A DNA stretch of 64,000 nucleotides from JAVBNF01 sp031551725 (GTDB lineage: Bacteria; Bacteroidota; Bacteroidia; Bacteroidales; P3), in contig JAVBNF010000026.1 of NCBI GenBank assembly GCA_031551725.1, positions 1 through 64,000 of the forward strand, in the 5' to 3' direction. Shown here piece after piece: positions 60,001 to 64,000 of this stretch (the first letter of the stretch is position 1; the number at the start of each line of letters is the position of its first letter). The position numbers were made by a program, and so were the translations under genes. The notes beneath the pieces were generated by a model. The model searched no databases, had not been told where the DNA came from, and saw only the letters and a program-made list of their open reading frames with translations.

Positions 60001-63000
60001 AAATGATGGTGTCGGCGTTGGCCTGTAGAGACGTTGCATGCAACGTCTCTACAACGGTATCGAATATTCCATTTTTCGAAATCACCCGGATGGAATCCAA
60101 ATCGGCGTTTTTGGATTTTTGGAAATCGGTGTTCTGCCAACGTAAATATGGATATCCGCAGTTGTCGTTAATCGTCCAAATGTTGTTGAAGTCCCAGTTG
60201 GTGTAAGTCACTTGCTGTTGCATTTCCGCAGTTGTTTTTCCGGTAATGCCGGATCTGGAATCTGTACAGCCAGTTGTGTTTTTATCGTAGAAACAGTCTG
60301 AAAATGTAAAAGAACCGGAATATTGAGCACCGAAAATACCGCCTACGGAAAATCTGCCGGTATGTTGGCCTGTGGCGTAGCAATTAATGATTTTTGCATT
60401 CGCGCGCATTCTACCGGCTATTCCGCCAACACCGTTGCAGTTTCCGATTCCTTGTAATCGGAGTGTGGAATAGCAATTTCTAACAATGCAATTGTCATTG
60501 TTATATCCGATAATACCTCCTACATTGTCGTAATGTCCTTTGATGCTTCCTTCCCCTGTAGTATAGCAAGAATTGATGACAGTGGCATATGCTCCTCCGC
60601 CAAGAATGGGCGCAACACTTCCGTTTCCTTCTATACCTCTTGCATCTACTTCCACGCCAAGACTGTCAATCATTCCGTCCATCAAATAGGAGAACAGTCC
60701 GACAAAATCGGTTGTGGGACGATTGATCCACAAGCCTGAAATTTTATGACCGCCGCCGTGCAGTTTGATATGCAGGTCGAGTGCGTCGCATGCTAACGGT
60801 AACCAGCCGTTGCTTCCGTGAGTGCTGTCAATATAAGCGGTTAAGTCGATATCGTTCATTATACGGAAATGCTTGTTGATATTTTTGTCGGAAACAAAAT
60901 ATCTGACAGCGTCCAAATCTCTGGCATCACAAATTTGATACGGATTGGCTTGTGTTCCGTTGCCTCCGCAGAAAGCAGTGTTGATGCGGACCGGATAAGA
61001 AGGCGCTTTGTTTTTTTCGTAAGCGATCGTATAGAGCGTATCGCTTCCATTGATAGCACCTCGCAATGTATAGCTCCAATAGTAGTTAGTGCTCGAAGCA
61101 GCTTTGTTCTCAATTTTTGCTGTATCCACTCTTGCAAAAATTCCGTTGGAATATTTGTAAATCACAATACTGTCGATAGCTCTTCCCGGCCGGCGAACAC
61201 CTGCAATTTCGGTTGAGGTGATGACTTGAATGGTGGGAGCGGATTGATAGGCCATGAAAGGGTAGGAATAGTTTTCCCAGATGTCCCAGACGGTGTCACA
61301 GAATCTCCAAAAATTGCTTCCGGATTGCGGATATGTTGTTTTTTCTTTCATAGGTGCCGCAGAAGTGCCTGCTAAACCGCTATTAGATCCGTTTCCGTCG
61401 CCGGTTTTGACTCCGCAAGCAATAGAATCGTAAAAACAATTATACATTCGTGCGCCATTTCGAGCTCCTATAATTGCTCCGACAGAAGAGGTGCCGGTGA
61501 CACGAGCCGAAACATAATTTGCCGAAAAACCGCTTGTTGAAGAGCTCGATCCTGAACCGGTTAAACCACCCACATTGCTGTTGCCGGAGATGCGCCCCAT
61601 TACGTGATTGTCTGAAATATTGGCAGACATGGAATGTGAACCGGTAAGCCCGCCCACATTGTTTCCCCCGTTTACACTTCCGTAGAAACGGCTCGAAAAA
61701 ACACTGTGAGTAACACAAGTGCCCACAAATCCGCCAACATTACTGTTGCCGCTGACACTGCCCACAAAACAAGATCTTTCAATATAGGTTTGTTGATTAT
61801 ATCCTATAAATCCGCCCACATTACTATTTCCGGAAACAGTACCTTTGACATAACATGTTTTAACGTCCAGACGATAATTGTATCCAATTAAAGCTCCAAC
61901 ATAGTTGTGGCCGGTTACGGAAGCATTGGGGGCTATTTCGACAGTGAGACTGTCAATGAACGAAGTGTATGCGTTTTCAATATATCCGTAAGCAAACAAC
62001 CCGACATAATCGCTGTTTGGACGGTTGATGCGGAAATTGGTTATTTTGTGTCCACTTCCGTGAAGGGTGCCTTGAAATGAATTGGTAGAACTGGTTCCAA
62101 TCGGCTGCCAGCCGCTGGCACTATCTTTCAAAAACTCCGTCAAATCAATATCGTTCATCACACGGTAATGCTTGTCGGCGTGCTCGGGGCCGAGGAAATA
62201 GCGAAGATTATTCAATGCTTCGGCATCGCAGATTTGATAGGGGTCTTGTGCGGTTCCGCTTCCGCCGCAGAAGATTTTTTGTTTCACAGCACACGATGGC
62301 GCTTTACCTTGCTTGTAGGCAATGACTTTAACAGTAAAGATATTGCTTGAGAAATTTTGTGTCGATGTATATTCCCAAAAACCGTTTGTGAGATTTTTAA
62401 TTGTCGCGATAAATTGTCCGTTGATGTAAAGTAGAATACTGTCGGGAATATCTGCGAGATTGTATAGCCCCTCTATTGTTGTGCTGCTTGTTTTTGCAAT
62501 ATAAGGCGGGCAGACTTGCCATGGGAAATAAGGAACGGAGCTGTCTGTCCAAGTAGTCCATGTTTCAGTGAAATCCCAGTTTTTAAAAGTCGTGTCGTGC
62601 ATTAACTCGTTTGTGGTACGAGGACTAACAACGGAGATACCGCCTCCGGCTTTGGTGCCAATACCTTTGGTCTGTCCGCTTGTTTCACTATTAAAATAGC
62701 AATTGCTTACATCACCTCCTTTTTGATATCCGATTAATCCCCCAGTATTGCTGTATCCTTTGATTTTTCCACCCGAGAAATTATTTGTAATATAAGTGCT
62801 TCCGATAGCGATGGTGTCGGAAATTCCAATCAATCCGCCCACCCAGTTTATGCCTTCTACATCCGAATATGCATAGCAGTTACTGATTGTCGTTTTTGCA
62901 TTTGTTTGAAGTAAATTGTCGCCGATTAAACCACCGACTTCCGTATTTCCTTTCACTGTTCCGATAGAAAAGCAGCGTTCTATTTCGATGATGTCTTTAG

Positions 63001-64000
63001 ATAATGGTCTTATGCAGGCAATCAATCCGCCGACTTCATCACGGCCTTTTACATTGCCGAGCGTATAGCAATTTTTGATACTTGCGGTATCGGTAAAATC
63101 TGTTGCAATTCGTCCGGCGAGGATTCCTGTGAAATCTCTTCCAATAACACTTGCGTTAAATGCCATTTCAACACCGAGACTATCGATATGTGCAGCATAG
63201 AGAATCCCGAATAAACCTATGTAATCGGTTGACGGGCGATTTATTTTTAACCCCGTGATTTTATAATTTCCTCCGTGGATAAGACCTTGGAACGCAGCTT
63301 CATTATTGTAATCGTCAATATAATTACCAATCGGGAGCCAACCGTTGATTCCGTAGGTAGAGTCAATAAATCTGCCAAGATCGATGTCATTTGCGATGCG
63401 GAAATGTCGGTATTTATTCGCACTTCCCGTGAATAACCGTAACATGTCGAGTTGTTGAGCTGTGCAAATTAAAAATGGAGAACTTTCGGACCCATTCCCG
63501 CCACAGAATCCAACAACATCAATAATGCAGGAATCGTAAGCGCCTTCCGGTTCTAATTGTGCAATAATTGAAACTTTACCGATGTTTTTTGCAATCACAT
63601 TTCCGTTTTCAACGCTTGCGATGGAGGTATCTCTTGATTTCCAAACAACGGTTCTTCCTTTTTCCGCATACGGTAATACTTTTGCAAATAGCGAATCCGA
63701 ACCGTTCAAAGAAATAATAGCAGTGTGTTTATTTAGTTTGAGGTGTGCTTGTTCAAAATGTACCCAATAAGAAGGAGCATAACCATTCTTGTAAGCCATT
63801 GCGAAAACATCCTTTTCATTTTGGAGATTTGCGGAAGCGGGAAAATTAATCGACCATTGCTCATTGCTAAATGTTTTCACAATTTGGGTATGTCTTCCGG
63901 CAAAGATAATAATGCTATCAGGCATGCAGGAAGGGCTACATTTTCCATGAACAACATTTTCTTTAATTGAATCGATAAAAACAGGGGACGCCTGCCATTT
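57032..64000 (-). CDS. Giant T9SS surface protein with GLUG and MBG repeats (5' end beyond the window)
   Basis: At least 2322 residues are present; the frame is open through base 64000, so the start and signal peptide lie outside. From the N-terminal side there is a Big_2-like Ig segment (AKVLPYAEKGRTVVWKS and onward). Three modules follow, each opening with an FCGGNGTxxxPYQICDA-type sequence and NDIDL and carrying GLUG repeats (VGGLIG-type). Next comes a cadherin-like sandwich (LDSIRVISKNG to YTIIIS). Then about seven MBG-type units of about 80 residues have the wording ALPQNKxYGETKTLD. The end is a T9SS type A domain (IRIYPNPTSGKLRIE to KIIIKQ). A palindrome (60024-60053) and a simple repeat (57170-57240) are translated inside it. 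The likely role is surface adhesion. Confidence 0.88.
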   Translation of the reverse strand, partial: KWQASPVFIDSIKENVVHGKCSPSCMPDSIIIFAGRHTQIVKTFSNEQWSINFPASANLQNEKDVFAMAYKNGYAPSYWVHFEQAHLKLNKHTAIISLNGSDSLFAKVLPYAEKGRTVVWKSRDTSIASVENGNVIAKNIGKVSIIAQLEPEGAYDSCIIDVVGFCGGNGSESSPFLICTAQQLDMLRLFTGSANKYRHFRIANDIDLGRFIDSTYGINGWLPIGNYIDDYNNEAAFQGLIHGGNYKITGLKINRPSTDYIGLFGILYAAHIDSLGVEMAFNASVIGRDFTGILAGRIATDFTDTASIKNCYTLGNVKGRDEVGGLIACIRPLSKDIIEIERCFSIGTVKGNTEVGGLIGDNLLQTNAKTTISNCYAYSDVEGINWVGGLIGISDTIAIGSTYITNNFSGGKIKGYSNTGGLIGYQKGGDVSNCYFNSETSGQTKGIGTKAGGGISVVSPRTTNELMHDTTFKNWDFTETWTTWTDSSVPYFPWQVCPPYIAKTSSTTIEGLYNLADIPDSILLYINGQFIATIKNLTNGFWEYTSTQNFSSNIFTVKVIAYKQGKAPSCAVKQKIFCGGSGTAQDPYQICDAEALNNLRYFLGPEHADKHYRVMNDIDLTEFLKDSASGWQPIGTSSTNSFQGTLHGSGHKITNFRINRPNSDYVGLFAYGYIENAYTSFIDSLTVEIAPNASVTGHNYVGALIGYNYRLDVKTCYVKGTVSGNSNVGGFIGYNQQTYIERSCFVGSVSGNSNVGGFVGTCVTHSVFSSRFYGSVNGGNNVGGLTGSHSMSANISDNHVMGRISGNSNVGGLTGSGSSSSTSGFSANYVSARVTGTSSVGAIIGARNGARMYNCFYDSIACGVKTGDGNGSNSGLAGTSAAPMKEKTTYPQSGSNFWRFCDTVWDIWENYSYPFMAYQSAPTIQVITSTEIAGVRRPGRAIDSIVIYKYSNGIFARVDTAKIENKAASSTNYYWSYTLRGAINGSDTLYTIAYEKNKAPSYPVRINTAFCGGNGTQANPYQICDARDLDAVRYFVSDKNINKHFRIMNDIDLTAYIDSTHGSNGWLPLACDALDLHIKLHGGGHKISGLWINRPTTDFVGLFSYLMDGMIDSLGVEVDARGIEGNGSVAPILGGGAYATVINSCYTTGEGSIKGHYDNVGGIIGYNNDNCIVRNCYSTLRLQGIGNCNGVGGIAGRMRANAKIINCYATGQHTGRFSVGGIFGAQYSGSFTFSDCFYDKNTTGCTDSRSGITGKTTAEMQQQVTYTNWDFNNIWTINDNCGYPYLRWQNTDFQKSKNADLDSIRVISKNGIFDTVVETLHATSLQANADTIILSVGRNIDTLSIYAFAHCGFTTVHKNIKDTALSFGKNIFKIYTIAEDTSSRKTYTIIISQKQGVTLSLRDSTLTYDAEAHALVCAMDCGNFTPEPKIHFSYNDDTAKPVNAGTYTIKAWTYATDSFHAADTVRATLTILKKNLTVDSFSVANKKYDGTRIAHVDNWGVLRGIISGDTVSIDTSTAIILFDTKNPGSAKTVSVSTLTLTGVNSLNYALTYPTGLTADITLDTITITALPQNKIYGETKTLDTTAFSLSEPLSEGDTIHYVSLSSAGTAASANVEKYNLIISNARGTGLNNYTFIYVNDTFYVNKAELKITALPQTKNYSDTLILKDTAFITSGLKNGDTVTSVTLFSQGVFRNATSGKYPITPSSAIGTGLSNYDIVYCNDTLTVLQLSITVKALPQNKVYGALKNLGSSMFSIIGTFIKGDTILSVSLTSSGCPMTANVGFYDITPSNASGTGVENYEIIYINDTLTVNKAVLMVRALPQNKMYGETKTLDTTAFSYNGLKNADKIFSIYTSSSGCDSSSPVGKYLLIIDSVNGNGLNNYIFTFVNDTLHVNTAILKIFTHSLNKIYGDSLTIDCTQFYCEGLKNNDSVTSVNICSNGCTIKANAGKYDIIIENATGANLHNYLITYVKDTLFVTKAPLIITTLPQTKIFNTVKILDSLAYTISGLKNNDTVLFIKLNSTGAPASARVGTYPILCSDISESGINNYEISYQNGSLSVTPGSGKLDSLQTTLKLAPAFNPSTLNYAGTLACKAENSALTLYTPTGNTIIIDEQIHPSPARITIERPVSGHQKTQEFHIDNGKDITIYKIVFKAPFSNELIFQAHYNVIEVMANPLLNGGFDFVPNAYTWFANDLIVPNTNKGSLYMPQGFPANTAYSVQVKHPNGDSTMICEYIPQQKPNQIRIYPNPTSGKLRIESGEWRMQLSILNPQFSTLTIYNALGTLIKSVNLTNETTEIDISHLPTGSYQVKFLNESKIIIKQ
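60024..60053. repeat. 30-bp perfect palindrome inside the giant surface-protein gene
   Basis: It has the same GTTGCATGCAAC centre and GTAGAG arms as the intergenic palindrome at 12156-12189. On the minus strand it is read in frame as VVETLHATSLQ, in the cadherin-like region. Confidence 0.8.

Overview
The window comes from a Bacteroidota genome, most likely Bacteroidales. At least seventeen genes are preceded by the Bacteroidetes -7 promoter box (TAnnTTTG), and no Shine-Dalgarno sequences stand out. There are type IX secretion (T9SS) cargo proteins and the T9SS component PorZ, a fused alpha/beta 2-oxoacid dehydrogenase E1, two FISUMP-domain proteins, a Porphyromonas-type DPP5, and BACON, GLUG and MBG repeat domains. 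No rRNA, tRNA, CRISPR array or classical transposase gene was found.

Layout. 1-2 kb: a FISUMP surface protein. 2.1-8.4 kb: a tight minus-strand operon (deoxynucleoside kinase, kdsB, HU/SPOR protein, trmB, waaA, putative porin) joined by stop-start overlaps and gaps of at most 3 nt. 8.4-10.8 kb: an envelope thioredoxin-like protein and a membrane-anchored coiled-coil protein. 10.8-15.1 kb: an accessory stretch with an LPD3/BECR-like protein, comF, a second FISUMP gene with a structured RNA upstream, and a GxxExxY protein bracketed by palindromic repeats. 15.1-17.9 kb: greA, HIT, cyclophilin and pheS. 18-25.9 kb: C69 dipeptidase, ppk1, a lipoprotein, gltX, rsmE and folK. 26-29.3 kb: hicAB, DPP5 and flavodoxin. 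29.3-32.8 kb: E2 and fused E1 of a branched-chain-type 2-oxoacid dehydrogenase. 32.8-36.6 kb: dinD, a DUF1761 membrane protein and an M13 peptidase. 36.7-49.6 kb: three T9SS cargo proteins with an AbiEi-like/Fic fusion among them. 49.8-56 kb: CPBP protease, porZ, recO, a four-helix-bundle protein, tadA and a phospholipase D/cardiolipin synthase. 56.1-64 kb: an outer-membrane barrel and a very large GLUG/MBG adhesin-like protein running off the window end.

The physiology is that of an asaccharolytic or peptide-using anaerobe. DPP5, C69, M13 and M6 peptidases supply peptides, and the 2-oxoacid dehydrogenase would process amino-acid-derived keto acids. PorZ and the A-type C-terminal sorting domains point to T9SS surface display.

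The most unusual signals lie outside the genes. (1) A promoter-like module of about 50 bp, with exact 34-nt internal spacing, precedes three unrelated accessory genes (LPD3/BECR-like, GxxExxY, DinD). (2) Several families of palindromic mini-elements occur: two inverted copies bracket GxxExxY, one copy sits inside a 130-bp insertion with a TTA target duplication that interrupts a 54-bp inverted repeat around the four-helix-bundle/tadA pair, and others lie in frame inside coding sequences. (3) A long-hairpin RNA with a terminator-like end lies upstream of the second FISUMP gene, and an attenuator-like hairpin lies in the greA leader.
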